A stretch of 64,000 nucleotides of DNA, taken from JABAAE01 sp905480545. GTDB lineage: Bacteria > Planctomycetota > Planctomycetia > Pirellulales > Pirellulaceae. Location of the stretch: positions 1 to 64,000 of the forward strand of contig CALSOR010000019.1 of NCBI GenBank assembly GCA_943788025.1, in the 5' to 3' direction. The position numbers and the translations under genes are program-made. The notes under the pieces were generated by a model. That model searched no databases, had not been told where the DNA came from, and saw nothing but the letters and a program-made list of their open reading frames with translations. This document shows positions 9,842 to 18,855 of the stretch, piece after piece (positions within the stretch are counted from its first letter, which is position 1; each line of letters begins with the position of its first letter).

Positions 9842-9960
9842 GGCCAGTGGAATTCCACTGGCCCTTTACCGTAGATACCGGGCAGTGGATTACTACGCTT
9901 GTAAGAGCGTAGCTACTGGCCAGTGGATTTCCACTGGCACTCGAGCGTAGCTACCGGGCA
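9842..9960. repeat. REP-like palindromic repeat cluster
   Basis: The gap between two convergent genes holds several related short palindromes. Positions 9842-9863 form a perfect 22 bp palindrome with arms GGCCAGTGGAA/TTCCACTGGCC. Positions 9919-9938 repeat it with one change (GCCAGTGGAT/TTCCACTGGC). Between them CTACGCT (9893-9899) pairs with AGCGTAG (9906-9912). TACCGGGCAGT occurs at about 9875-9886 and again at about 9952-9962, and AGCGTAGCTAC occurs twice. This composition and location match repetitive extragenic palindromes, which can stabilise 3' ends, bind gyrase or be mobilised by a RAYT transposase; none of those roles can be read from the sequence. Confidence 0.75.
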
Positions 9961-10039
9961 GTTCAACATTGACGAATCACTTATCCTGCAAAAAGTGAGA
10001 CGCCTCAAATCAATTGCAGAAATACGGATGGTCTTTCAA

Positions 10040-10792
10040 TTAGCTAAACGTAATTTTGTTTCGTCCAGCATTCTTCGTTTTGTAAAGTGCTCGATCGGCT
10101 CTTTCGAAAAGTCGCTCGAAGTCGTCAAGTGGATGATAATTCGACAAGCCGACTGAAACCGTCGTGTGAACGAGATCCGGACGGTCCAACGACTCTTGAT
10201 CGATAGTTGATTTTATCGTCTTCAAGCTCCAGACGACCAACTCAGGCACCGCATCAACATAGATAATGGCGAACTCATCTCCACCCAACCGCGCAGCTAA
10301 ACTCCGTTCGGGCATACATGAGTAAATAGTATTGGCAATATACTCCAACATTCGATCGCCAATCGGATGCCCGTTAGAGTCGTTAACCGTTTTGAAGTGA
10401 TCAACATCTAAAAGTGCCAAGAAAATCACACGGTCACCGGACCGACTTTTTCTTTTCTTCTCACAAGAGATCAAGTCGTTAAGATGAATATCGAATCCTC
10501 GACGATTCGAAAGATTCGTTAACGGGTCTGTCAAAGACTGAATTTCGTAGTCCCTGATCACGATTGAATTGGACTTCGATTCCTGCGCTAGTAAATTCCC
10601 CCAACCAAGGCAGGCAATGATCCCAACCGCACCAGTCATCACCCATGCCTGCTTTAACATCGGGGCAGAAATCGACATGGCCCCGTCGAGGAACAGGCAG
10701 ACACTCATCCAGCCTGCGACCAAAACAAAACACATTCGATGCTTCGTTGAAGTACGCATTAACCACCCACCAATTGGAACGTTTGCAGTCAA
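10040..10792 (-). CDS. Membrane-anchored GGDEF protein (diguanylate cyclase)
   Basis: The C-terminal ~165 residues form a GGDEF domain (from LTDPLTNLSNRRGFD to the end), with an intact active-site motif ARLGGDEFA, the substrate-binding loop DVDHFKTVND and the terminal ADRALYKTKNAGRN, so it should make cyclic di-GMP. The RXXD inhibitory site expected just before the motif is absent (RSLA). Two hydrophobic helices precede it (MCFVLVAGWMSVCLFLDG and the segment around WVMTGAVGIIACLGW). Start choice: TTG 10792 or ATG 10759. An IS3-family element begins only 26 bases upstream, and an in-frame stop lies at 10808-10810, so the gene may have lost a larger multi-helix sensor and its promoter. Confidence 0.8.
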   Translation of the reverse strand: MTANVPIGGWLMRTSTKHRMCFVLVAGWMSVCLFLDGAMSISAPMLKQAWVMTGAVGIIACLGWGNLLAQESKSNSIVIRDYEIQSLTDPLTNLSNRRGFDIHLNDLISCEKKRKSRSGDRVIFLALLDVDHFKTVNDSNGHPIGDRMLEYIANTIYSCMPERSLAARLGGDEFAIIYVDAVPELVVWSLKTIKSTIDQESLDRPDLVHTTVSVGLSNYHPLDDFERLFERADRALYKTKNAGRNKITFS

Positions 10793-10869
10793 ACTTCTTG
10801 TAATGCGTCATCGTCAATGAGACATTTTAGAAGTTAGAATTGTTGGTCTCAATAAGAAAGCAGAGACCG

Positions 10870-11169
10870 ATGAGTGAAAAACGAAAACGCAAGAGCTGGA
10901 CGGCATCGGAGAAGATGCGAATCGTCTTGGCAGGGCTTGAGCCCGGAGTTGAGGTATCGGAGCTTTGTCGTCGTGAGGGCATTCAGCCCACCCAGTATTA
11001 CAATTGGAAGAGCCAATTGGTGTCGAGTGCTGAATCGGTTTTCGGTGACAAGCGACGCTCGAAAGCCGAAGACCGCCACCAGCACCAACAACAGGAAGAG
11101 CTTCGCAAGAAAGACGCGATCATCGCCGAGATTCTTGCAGAAAACCTGGAGTTAAAAAAAACGCTTTAG
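10870..11169 (+). CDS. IS3-family transposase OrfA (HTH subunit)
   Basis: A 99-residue helix-turn-helix protein of the InsE/IS3 OrfA type. It starts at ATG 10870 (MSEKRKRKSWTASEKMRIVL), has the HTH segment VSELCRREGIQPTQYYNWK, and ends in a leucine-zipper-like coiled coil (LRKKDAIIAEILAENLELKK). The frame ends just after an A8 run (11154-11161), where a -1 slip would enter the integrase frame; this is the normal way the OrfAB transposase is made. Confidence 0.85.
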   Translation: MSEKRKRKSWTASEKMRIVLAGLEPGVEVSELCRREGIQPTQYYNWKSQLVSSAESVFGDKRRSKAEDRHQHQQQEELRKKDAIIAEILAENLELKKTL

Positions 11170-11216
11170 GACTTGAAGACTACGGACAACTGCCAGCCGA
11201 ACTTCAACAGCAAGTC

Positions 11217-12197
11217 GTGGCGGAAGTTAATCGTGCTTTGTCTGTTGGTTCGTTGAAAACGAATGAGGTATTGAATCATCTCGGTGTGTCGCGGGCCAGC
11301 TACTTTCGATGGAAGAAAGAAGAATCCTGGAAGCGAGAGCGTCGTGAGGTGATCAAGCCCGTTCAGGCTTTCGAGGCATTGCCCGAGGAGAAGCAAGCCG
11401 TGGTGAAATACGCTTTGGAGCATCCAGGCGTCCGCCATCGCGAGCTTGCCTGGCGAATGATTGACGACGATGTGGCTTACCTGAGTATGAGTACCGTTTA
11501 TCGAATTTTACTGAGTGAAGAGCTGATGTGTCTTCGTCGTGGCCGCAAGAAACGGTATCGCGACGAGGCAGAAAAAGCGAGTCGCCCCGACGAAATCTGG
11601 GCGACCGATCTAATGTATTTGAAGGTCGGCGGAATTCAGTACTACCTGCTGAATTTCATCGACGAGTATTCGCGTTACCTGGTTCACTGGGAGTTGTTGA
11701 CGAGCATGGACGGACATTCAATCAGTATCGGCGCCCAGAAAGCACTTGAGAGTTTACAGATGGACCAAGAGGGAAAAGTCGTAGCCCAGCCGATCATTCG
11801 TAGCGACAACGGAAGCGGCTACATCAGCAAGGAGTTTGGCGGTTTGCTGGATCATCACGAATTGACTCACCACCGAATCAAGCCGCATTGCCCCGAAGAA
11901 AACGGAGTGATGGAACGTTGCAACCGGACGATCCGGGAAGCGATTGAAGAACACGAACTTGTCGGCCGATACGACTCAGAAGAAACCATAAAAAGGATTG
12001 TCGACCATTACAACAACGAGCGATTGCACAGTGCCTTGGGGTATCAAACTCCAGCGACTTGGTACCGTGGCAACCCGGACGAAATCAGCTCCGCCCGGCG
12101 ACTGAAGTTGTCTCAGTCTCGACACCGACGAAAGCAGATTAACCTTGGCATCCGCCAAAGAACTTTACCTTTAGAACTGAACCAGACCACCAATTAA
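11217..12197 (+). CDS. IS3-family transposase OrfB (DDE integrase)
   Basis: The integrase half of the transposase. A helical segment (VLNHLGVSRASYFRWKKEE) is followed by an rve-type catalytic core with the three acidic residues in IWATDLMYLKVGG (D), IIRSDNGSGYISKEFGG (D) and HCPEENGVMERCNRTI (E). The listed start is a GTG inside the open frame; that frame is open back to the A8 run at 11154-11161, so the functional product is probably the -1 frameshift fusion beginning at 10870. No internal stop or frameshift is seen, so the element may still be active. Confidence 0.88.
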   Translation: MAEVNRALSVGSLKTNEVLNHLGVSRASYFRWKKEESWKRERREVIKPVQAFEALPEEKQAVVKYALEHPGVRHRELAWRMIDDDVAYLSMSTVYRILLSEELMCLRRGRKKRYRDEAEKASRPDEIWATDLMYLKVGGIQYYLLNFIDEYSRYLVHWELLTSMDGHSISIGAQKALESLQMDQEGKVVAQPIIRSDNGSGYISKEFGGLLDHHELTHHRIKPHCPEENGVMERCNRTIREAIEEHELVGRYDSEETIKRIVDHYNNERLHSALGYQTPATWYRGNPDEISSARRLKLSQSRHRRKQINLGIRQRTLPLELNQTTN

Positions 12198-12494
12198 AGC
12201 TGAACAAAAAAGTCTCACTTGCCGCTGAAACAAATCACTTCTTTGTAATAACTACAACTGAAACTTATGCCAATTGCGGACGGAGTCAAACAACGAAAAA
12301 AATTTTTAAAAAACTAATCGATGTCAAATTATTCGTCTGTATTTTGAAAGATTTTTTAAAAATACAATGGGGACGGAGCCCACTGACAAAAGGTTGCGGA
12401 AAACAAGTAACATCTGCTAGGGTTAAATGACATTCAAAATCGTTGCCGATTCAGTCGGATGACAGATGGTGGAACGAGATCGAAGAAGAAAACA

Positions 12495-13298
12495 ATGAAA
12501 GAATACCGAGTTAAACCTGGTTCGAAAGTAAACCTTGAGGACTGGGACCCAAAAGATGACGGCGGTATAGACGATGGAAAAACCGCAACGCGTGAAGAGT
12601 TTTTAGACCTGAACGGTCAACTTGAACGGCTTCAAGAGCTTCTTTACGCCGAATCCAAGCATAAAATATTGATCGTTTTGCAAGCGACTGATACCGGCGG
12701 GAAAGACGGTACGATTCGGCATGTCTTCGACAAAGTAAATCCCCAGGGTGTAAAGGTCGCTAGTTTCAAACGCCCCACTGACACCGAACTTTCGCATGAT
12801 TTTCTCTGGCGTATCCATCAGAAGACGCCAGCAAACGGCGAAATTGTCATCTTCAACCGCAGCCACTATGAAGATGTCCTGGTCGTTCGTGTTCACAATT
12901 TAGTTACAGAAGAAAAGTGGAAGAAACGATTCGAACATATTAACGCATTTGAAAAAATGTTGGCCGATGAGGGAACGACAATTTTGAAATTCTATCTTCA
13001 TATCGACAAGGAAGAACAAAAAGAGCGGCTCCAAGAGCGTATCGATCGTCCTGAGAAAAACTGGAAGTTCAGTTCCGCTGACCTGAAGGAAAGAAAGCTG
13101 TGGCCCGAATACCAGAAAGCGTTTGAGGACGTTCTTGAAGAAACCAGCACGGATTGGGCACCTTGGTATGTGATTCCCGCCAATAGAAAATGGTATCGGA
13201 ACCTTATGATTTCGCGCATTATCGTGAACACCTTGAAAGATCTGGATATGAAATTCCCATCAAAGGAAGAAGGTCTCCAAAACGTCGTAATCGATTGA
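12495..13298 (+). CDS. ppk2: Polyphosphate kinase 2 family protein
   Basis: A 267-residue soluble kinase of the PPK2 family, which transfers phosphate between polyphosphate and nucleotides (NDP or NMP). The Walker A loop is LQATDTGGKDGTIRHVF, the base-binding/lid region is VNPQGVKVASFKRPTDTELSHDFLWR, and Walker B is EIVIFNRSHYEDVLVVRVH. The compact length and the motif NPQGVKVASFK resemble the short class (TIGR03709-like, classes I/III) rather than the double-domain class II. Start: ATG 12495, preceded by GAAGAAG, rather than the ATG at 12459 that lacks a ribosome binding site. It stands alone beside the IS element. Polyphosphate-driven ATP regeneration would suit a stress-tolerant organism. 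Confidence 0.88.
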   Translation: MKEYRVKPGSKVNLEDWDPKDDGGIDDGKTATREEFLDLNGQLERLQELLYAESKHKILIVLQATDTGGKDGTIRHVFDKVNPQGVKVASFKRPTDTELSHDFLWRIHQKTPANGEIVIFNRSHYEDVLVVRVHNLVTEEKWKKRFEHINAFEKMLADEGTTILKFYLHIDKEEQKERLQERIDRPEKNWKFSSADLKERKLWPEYQKAFEDVLEETSTDWAPWYVIPANRKWYRNLMISRIIVNTLKDLDMKFPSKEEGLQNVVID

Positions 13299-13488
13299 GA
13301 AAACAGATTTGTGCGTCATCATTCCTCTATGAATCAACGCGACCAGCCATCCACTGTCGATTGCCCCTGTTCGAATTTGGAAGCATCAACACCGATTGAA
13401 TTTTGATATCTGATCGGCAACATTTAGATTTAGTCAAACAGCAACCCATTTGCCGAACGTCGATTAAACCCAAATTCTAGTAACGGAC

Positions 13489-14184
13489 GTGTCTGAAATT
13501 AACGAATTGAATTTTTTTCGGAATGCCAAGATGTCGCTGAAATTTCGTGAAGAAATTGAAGTCCGCAAACTGAAGAATTTCCAGAAGTCGCACCGCGTCC
13601 CATACGATGTTAGCGAATCATCTGCGAAATTTATCGGATCGCTTGTTCGCCCAGACTTGGAAGAAAAATTTTCGGCGATGCATAAAAACATTCGTTCCGC
13701 GTTTGGATTACGCCGCAAAGAAATTGAAATTCATATTGATGAATTTGGATTCGCCGCTCTCGAAACGAAAAAGTTGCGTTACGTTGAGAAATACGAACAA
13801 AACCCCAAAGCCCCGGAACGGGTCGCAAACGAAAAATGTCTCGATGAATTAGATGATCTAAACATCGTTACCAATCCGGACTTCGATGTAGTTTTTGGTC
13901 CCTCTTTCACGTCACTCGATTTCGATTTCGACATCACTCTCGATGTAGAGGATCTCATCGATGCGTTTGAGGAACTGGACGACCAAAGGCTCAGTTTGGA
14001 TTACAACCTGAACGCAACCGAATGTACACTTTCGGTCGCATCGGTAAAAGAAAAGCTGTTAATTACAGATTCCCGCATTCGAGTCTTTAGCTGGCTGCCA
14101 ACCAGCGGATTGAGTCTATTCAACGAAGCGGCAAACTACCAAAATATCTTGGCTGATGTTTTTCGAAATGCTGACATGATGTAG
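13489..14184 (+). CDS. Unknown acidic protein
   Basis: A 231-residue soluble protein starting with GTG 13489 (alternative ATG 13531). No signal peptide, membrane helix or known motif is visible. The middle is strikingly acidic and alternating (FTSLDFDFDITLDVEDLIDAFEELDD is spread over ~residues 142-167), suggesting beta-strands with Asp-rich surfaces or a metal-binding patch. The N-terminal ~100 residues are basic and charged. It shares direction with the acyltransferase-like gene 230 bases downstream, so a two-gene unit is possible. Its role is unknown. Confidence 0.6.
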   Translation: MSEINELNFFRNAKMSLKFREEIEVRKLKNFQKSHRVPYDVSESSAKFIGSLVRPDLEEKFSAMHKNIRSAFGLRRKEIEIHIDEFGFAALETKKLRYVEKYEQNPKAPERVANEKCLDELDDLNIVTNPDFDVVFGPSFTSLDFDFDITLDVEDLIDAFEELDDQRLSLDYNLNATECTLSVASVKEKLLITDSRIRVFSWLPTSGLSLFNEAANYQNILADVFRNADMM

Positions 14185-14415
14185 TCGTTGAGCACCTCAT
14201 TTCGAGAATAAAGCAGTTTTGGGGGCAGACGTTACTACGCTGATTAACTTTGCCAATGTTGCGAGAATGAACACCTGCTTCTTATTTCGTCGAAAACACG
14301 CACCTTTGTCGATTTTTAAAATGAGCACAATGGTGGCGTGCCGGCTTTTTGACTTCGCCAATACTGGTCATAAAACCTTCAACAGCTTAACTGCTGATTA
14401 GTATTGCGATCGACA

Positions 14416-15555
14416 ATGACAATTCCCCTTCCCGAAATCATCGATACGACAAAGTGCCGTGATGTGGTTGCGTCAAAATGCAGCGTTTCGAACTTCCTTT
14501 ATGGCGTTGAAAAAGCTGGATTGTCAAATTTGGTGCCTAATTGTCCCGCGAGACTATTAGTCCTAAAGCAGCGGGATCAGCTGTTTCCACTGACGGTAAA
14601 CGAATCATCTAGCGGTGGCAGTTATGTCGTTCAACCGCACAGTGCCTATATCGGATACGCACGGGATCAGCTTCGACATGCTGGATTCAAATTTTCAGTG
14701 CCGCTCCTGAAAGCGGTACTCACGGCAATTGGTTGGCCATTGTCTCTAGCGGGTATCAACCAAGTCGTAACGCTCGACAATTTTTGCGTAGCGACAAACC
14801 TCCATGGAAGCTGGAATGGACTGAACCTAGGAGAGATCCGCAGGTCCCTGATTGAACGTTTTCCACAACATCTTATCGCTATAAGATCGGTCGATCCTTG
14901 GACGTGCCCAAAGCTCTTTTCAGCAGCCATTGACGACGATTGGTTGATGATTCCCGCACGACAAATCTGGGTGCATGATGATTCAATGCATGAATGGTCG
15001 AGAAAAAGTGCGGTGAAATCTGATCGAAAGATTCTTAGAACGAGTACACTTACGATTGAGGATCTAGTTGCAATGAGCGAACGGGATGCGGACCGAATTG
15101 CAGAGCTCTATCACGCACTTTATATCGTGAAACACTCATCTCTCAGCCCATGGTTTTCGCGAAGTTGGATGCGTCTTTTGCACGAAAGTAACCTTGTCAA
15201 ATTTCGCGTTGCAAGAGAATCGAGCGGAAAGATTGTCGCGGTTGCGGGATGTTTTTCACGCGGAGATGTAATGACTGCACCTGTGATTGGATACGATATG
15301 GGTTACCCGCAAAAGTCCGGCCTTTATCGCATAACCAGCCTAATGGTTGGAGACTATGCAATCAAAAATGGACTACGTTTGAATGCGTCGTCGGGTGCTG
15401 GGGAATTCAAACGGCTTCGCGGTGCCCGCAGCCAAATCGAGTACACGGCATACTGGATTGGGCATTTGTCAAAAACACGAAAACTAACCATCCGCGGTTT
15501 TGCAAACGCTGTTGAAAAGTTCGCGATCCCTTTCCTGGTGGCTCGCTCTTTGTAG
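14416..15555 (+). CDS. GNAT/FemAB-like acyltransferase (tentative)
   Basis: A 379-residue protein starting at ATG 14416 (an in-frame TTG lies at 14404). The C-terminal half, from about residue 215, looks like the acyl-CoA N-acyltransferase fold of the FemAB/GNAT group: IVAVAGCFSRGDVMTAPVIGYD resembles the beta4-beta5 acyl-CoA platform, and the helical block NGLRLNASSGAGEFKRLRGA followed by IEYTAYWI resembles the family's conserved SXGXXXFKXXRGA...EY segment. The N-terminal half has no recognised domain. It is soluble. Convergent with the next gene. The substrate is unknown; assignment rests on motif resemblance only. Confidence 0.55.
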   Translation: MTIPLPEIIDTTKCRDVVASKCSVSNFLYGVEKAGLSNLVPNCPARLLVLKQRDQLFPLTVNESSSGGSYVVQPHSAYIGYARDQLRHAGFKFSVPLLKAVLTAIGWPLSLAGINQVVTLDNFCVATNLHGSWNGLNLGEIRRSLIERFPQHLIAIRSVDPWTCPKLFSAAIDDDWLMIPARQIWVHDDSMHEWSRKSAVKSDRKILRTSTLTIEDLVAMSERDADRIAELYHALYIVKHSSLSPWFSRSWMRLLHESNLVKFRVARESSGKIVAVAGCFSRGDVMTAPVIGYDMGYPQKSGLYRITSLMVGDYAIKNGLRLNASSGAGEFKRLRGARSQIEYTAYWIGHLSKTRKLTIRGFANAVEKFAIPFLVARSL

Positions 15556-15607
15556 GCGATAACATAACAATAAGGTGCATTTCATCCGCTAGATTTTGAC
15601 GCAATGC

Positions 15608-16231
15608 TTAAACGTTGCAATCAATTCTCTTGACCAACCATTTGTAGTTCGAACGAATCGATCTCTTGATGCGATCCCGTTTTTTAGGATCGAGTAAATA
15701 CGGAATCACCGCCAGTTTGACGCTATGGTCGGGCAATGCAAACGAGCACGCTCTTCCGCAACAATTGAGGCGATCGACAATTCGCTGCAGAACCAACGCC
15801 TCGTCCTCGCGAGATGAAAGCTTCAGGCCGCCAAAGAAATGTCTCAGCCCAAGTCGATCAACATTCGCTTGAAGCATATTTCGCACGGCGAAAAGCACGA
15901 TCGTTCCATCTTTTTCGTAGAACGCGATTTCGATATGGCCAATCCCAAAATGGCTGGTGAGCCGCAATGCGGCGTAACTAAACTGGGAGATGCCTGGTGA
16001 ATGAAGGAACACCGAAATCATTCCCGCCGACGAGACTTTATCTACCGATTTTGGCAGCGGCCGTGAATGCACACGAATGGTTCCGGAATCATCGGAATCC
16101 AGAAAAATGGTTGTCCGGTCCATTGATCTGAGGCCGGAATTTCTAAAAAAAACGCTGCGAGTCAGGTTGAACGCAGAACGCAATCCAGAATACACGTAAA
16201 TCAAAAATAGCGTGATCCGAACGACAAACAT
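15608..16231 (-). CDS. Unknown protein with basic C-terminus
   Basis: A 207-residue protein with a weak hydrophobic N-terminus (MFVVRITLFLIYVYSGL) that could be a signal anchor. The body is a mixed alpha/beta sequence with no motif I know; the end is very basic (KKRDRIKRSIRSNYKWLVKR). A pair of adjacent cysteines (LNCCGRACSF) may be structural or metal-binding. It is convergent with the acyltransferase-like gene, 52 bases apart. No function assigned. Confidence 0.5.
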   Translation of the reverse strand: MFVVRITLFLIYVYSGLRSAFNLTRSVFFRNSGLRSMDRTTIFLDSDDSGTIRVHSRPLPKSVDKVSSAGMISVFLHSPGISQFSYAALRLTSHFGIGHIEIAFYEKDGTIVLFAVRNMLQANVDRLGLRHFFGGLKLSSREDEALVLQRIVDRLNCCGRACSFALPDHSVKLAVIPYLLDPKKRDRIKRSIRSNYKWLVKRIDCNV

Positions 16232-16572
16232 GTTATAAAGTCACTCCGTTTATTCCTCATGCCGCAATTGAAGCACTCTTTCTGATCGCCCCAAAGCAAC
16301 GAATTTCTCGTGGTTTCTACCCTCCTAAATTCGCTACCCCGCTCAAGGCGTTTCCACCTATGCCATCAGTTAGCAACGGCTAATTAGGAAATGAGCGATT
16401 GATCTCTATCGGTTCTGACTCAATTGCTGGACCACCGAAAGTTAAATAGAGCAAAGCAAAATATTGCAGCAGGCAACCGTTGGACTACCCTAATATTTCT
16501 TGCTGTTGAGCTGAGATGGTGCATCGATACCTGTTCTGAATAATCATGATATTCTTCGTTGGGCAGAATCGC
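16232..16572. other. Intergenic region, nothing recognised
   Basis: About 340 bases between two minus-strand genes. It should carry the promoter of the unknown gene to its left and the 3' end of the esterase to its right. I see no clear terminator, RNA gene, repeat or conserved operator. Confidence 0.4.
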
Positions 16573-18855
16573 TCAATTATCGAGAGATTGGAGAGCAGGT
16601 GGCAGTTTTTGTTCTTCAATTTGCAATGAAAAATGACCTCGCGGTGGTTCGACTCCGCGCCTCGGATGGTTATACCGCAAGAATGACATGGCAGCGATGG
16701 TCACTTTTCCACCATTGAACTCATCCAATAGATCGGAATAGATATGTCCGCCACGGGGCTGACCACCTTGCCTAACCGCGACCCCAGCCTTCGATTCAGC
16801 CAGCAATTTTCCGTTGACATAAAGAGCGTATCCTTCCCCTGAGTTCACATGCGCTGCCCCGCCAACAACGATCCGATATCGATGCCCTTTTTTTATGGGT
16901 GGAAATTGGATGGTGCTGCGAACCATCAACACTTCTTTCTCCCACAACGTTTTTGGCATTTCGCCACAGCGACAAAAAGTAGCCGAACAAGATTCCGAAA
17001 GTGGAGATCGTTTGCCATCAAGTTGTCCGAAAGGTTGAAGCCCCTTCCTGAATCCCGCTCCGGAAGGATCAAAATCAGCGGAGACCCAATTCTCCATTCC
17101 CTCCGGGTAGGTCACCTTGCGGAAGCGATTCCCTTTTTCAAAGGCCAATCGCTCCGGTGGGTCAAAGCTGACGTAATCCCATTTCACATCGTTTAAATCG
17201 GGACCAAACGGCTTCCAGTCGAAGTCACTGATTCCCGCGGCGTGATAACAATTAAGAAGCCCATACATGGCTCCATTCAAAAATTGATTTGGCCGCTGCG
17301 GTCGTTTACCAGACGCCTCTTCAAGCAAGGAGTTTTTATTCCGCGGGTTTTCAATGTAAGACGCCGCGATCCCTTCGAAAATTATCGGCTGAAGAGCCTT
17401 TCTCGCAAGGGCCGCCGTTGCTTCGTCTGAACTGCCATTTGAAAGAGTGCTAAGACGTCGTTTTGACCTTTTTTGAACAGGTAATGGTTCCGCTTGTCCG
17501 CCTTGCAACCTCACCATCGCACGCCCCAAAGAATCGCCGATCAACATGTACGTTTCGGCATTTCTGTTGTAGTGATAGTCCTGATTCGCCGGTGACTCGT
17601 CCACCTCTCGCCAAAAATCACGGACATCAACCGAAGCAACATTGCCAGCAAAATCCTTGTGTCTTTTGGGATCTGCAACCGCCATTTGCGCATCTAAAAT
17701 CCTCTTGAATTTAGCGGACATATTTTGCCCCCCAAATCCAACGGTCGCGACAACAACTGGCAACGTTGGATTCTCGAAATCTTTGCGCACGTCGTTAATG
17801 AGGTTTGTTAAATTCTGTTCGTAATTTGCAACAGTGGCTTCACTAAAACTGTCCTTGTGCCCTTGAAACCAAAAAAATCCGGAGACTTCGTAGCCCTGCC
17901 CTTTGTATCCGGGCACAACTTTGTCAATTTTGTTGAGAGTGTTGCGAACACCTTCGACCATCAACCGATATTCGGCGGATTCAAATTCGTTATCAGCATC
18001 CGTTCGTCCGCTGGAAGGTGGTCGGAAGTCAAAGCCGAGCGATCGGTTTCCCTGTGCCGTCTTGATTAACAAAACCTGTTCATCGTGAAACGTTCCTAGG
18101 ACATGCCCGAACCCCAATTCCGGACCGATGGATTTTCCGTTGGACAGGGCACTCAATGGCGAGCCTTTTCCATCTTTGGCAAGTCGGGCCTCTTGAAAAT
18201 AAACATCGTTGCGTACCGTCCAGTTTCCCTGACCATCGACCAACCAGGGAAACTTGCCGTCACGCTTCGCAACCGCCTCGAGGTCCCCCTGCCCCAATAG
18301 ATCTGTTTTCTGCATCCAAAATCGAGGCGCTGGTCCCTTGAAATCTGAAATTTTGAACCCATAACGCGTTCCAGCCTTCAACGAAATCTCTGCTTTGATC
18401 GGCTCATGGTCTTTTTCTCGGCAGTAGACTTTGTTGCCATCTAAATGCATGGTGCAGAAAGAGCTTTTACCAAATCCGCATTGCAAGAGGTACTTCCCGC
18501 TTTGAGGGACCTCAAGCCAGCCTTCCGCCAGGGGCTTTTGGGTCGGAGTGCCATTGGGCAAAAACAAATTCAAAATAGAAATTTTATAGTTCCCAACTTT
18601 ATAGATTTGAAAGGGACCCTCTTGTAGATCAGGATCGGAGCCGAAATAAACGCCCGTGTAAATATTCTTTGCACCACTCAGGTCTCCCATGCCGACCATA
18701 TTGGATTGGCCTGCAAGCACGTAAACTTTTACCGGTTTGGAAGAATCACCTGGTTTTCCGTCTGGATCTGGCAATTGAGCTGGGACGTCCTGCGCTGAGG
18801 CCGGAAGGGACAAAAGAAAAAGAGCAAAAGCCAACAATCGCGTGCTTGTATTCAT
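16573..18855 (-). CDS. Secreted SASA-type carbohydrate esterase (sialate O-acetylesterase-like)
   Basis: A 760-residue exported protein. The start at 18855 gives a clear signal peptide (LLAFALFLLSLPASAQD). Directly after it comes VYVLAGQSNMVGMG, the GQSNM block I of the SASA/DUF303 esterases, which carries the catalytic Ser; FFWFQGHKDSF and the late YHYNRNAETYMLIGDSLG supply the rest of the SGNH-like active site. Between block I and the next block sits an inserted ~100-residue beta domain (around GWLEVPQSGKYLLQCG) resembling PA14-type carbohydrate-binding modules. The last ~270 residues form a further jelly-roll-like region (around HRYRIVVGGAAHVNSGEGYA). Planctomycetes use such enzymes to deacetylate algal or marine polysaccharides. 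The frame extends upstream to 19068, but that part lacks a signal peptide. Confidence 0.85.
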   Translation of the reverse strand: MNTSTRLLAFALFLLSLPASAQDVPAQLPDPDGKPGDSSKPVKVYVLAGQSNMVGMGDLSGAKNIYTGVYFGSDPDLQEGPFQIYKVGNYKISILNLFLPNGTPTQKPLAEGWLEVPQSGKYLLQCGFGKSSFCTMHLDGNKVYCREKDHEPIKAEISLKAGTRYGFKISDFKGPAPRFWMQKTDLLGQGDLEAVAKRDGKFPWLVDGQGNWTVRNDVYFQEARLAKDGKGSPLSALSNGKSIGPELGFGHVLGTFHDEQVLLIKTAQGNRSLGFDFRPPSSGRTDADNEFESAEYRLMVEGVRNTLNKIDKVVPGYKGQGYEVSGFFWFQGHKDSFSEATVANYEQNLTNLINDVRKDFENPTLPVVVATVGFGGQNMSAKFKRILDAQMAVADPKRHKDFAGNVASVDVRDFWREVDESPANQDYHYNRNAETYMLIGDSLGRAMVRLQGGQAEPLPVQKRSKRRLSTLSNGSSDEATAALARKALQPIIFEGIAASYIENPRNKNSLLEEASGKRPQRPNQFLNGAMYGLLNCYHAAGISDFDWKPFGPDLNDVKWDYVSFDPPERLAFEKGNRFRKVTYPEGMENWVSADFDPSGAGFRKGLQPFGQLDGKRSPLSESCSATFCRCGEMPKTLWEKEVLMVRSTIQFPPIKKGHRYRIVVGGAAHVNSGEGYALYVNGKLLAESKAGVAVRQGGQPRGGHIYSDLLDEFNGGKVTIAAMSFLRYNHPRRGVEPPRGHFSLQIEEQKLPPALQSLDN

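Larger units (their letters stand above)
10818..12217 (+). mobile_element. IS3-family insertion sequence, complete (1400 bp)
   Basis: Both ends read inward as imperfect terminal inverted repeats of about 32-34 bp: TGAGACATTTTAG... at 10818 and, on the opposite strand from 12217, TGAGACTTTTTTG..., both ending in GTTGGTCT/GGTGGTCT. Inside are two transposase frames linked by an A8 run, the layout expected for IS3. I find no clean target duplication (flanks GTCAA and CTTGC), so the insertion is old or rearranged. It lies just upstream of the GGDEF gene and next to PPK2. Confidence 0.88.
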
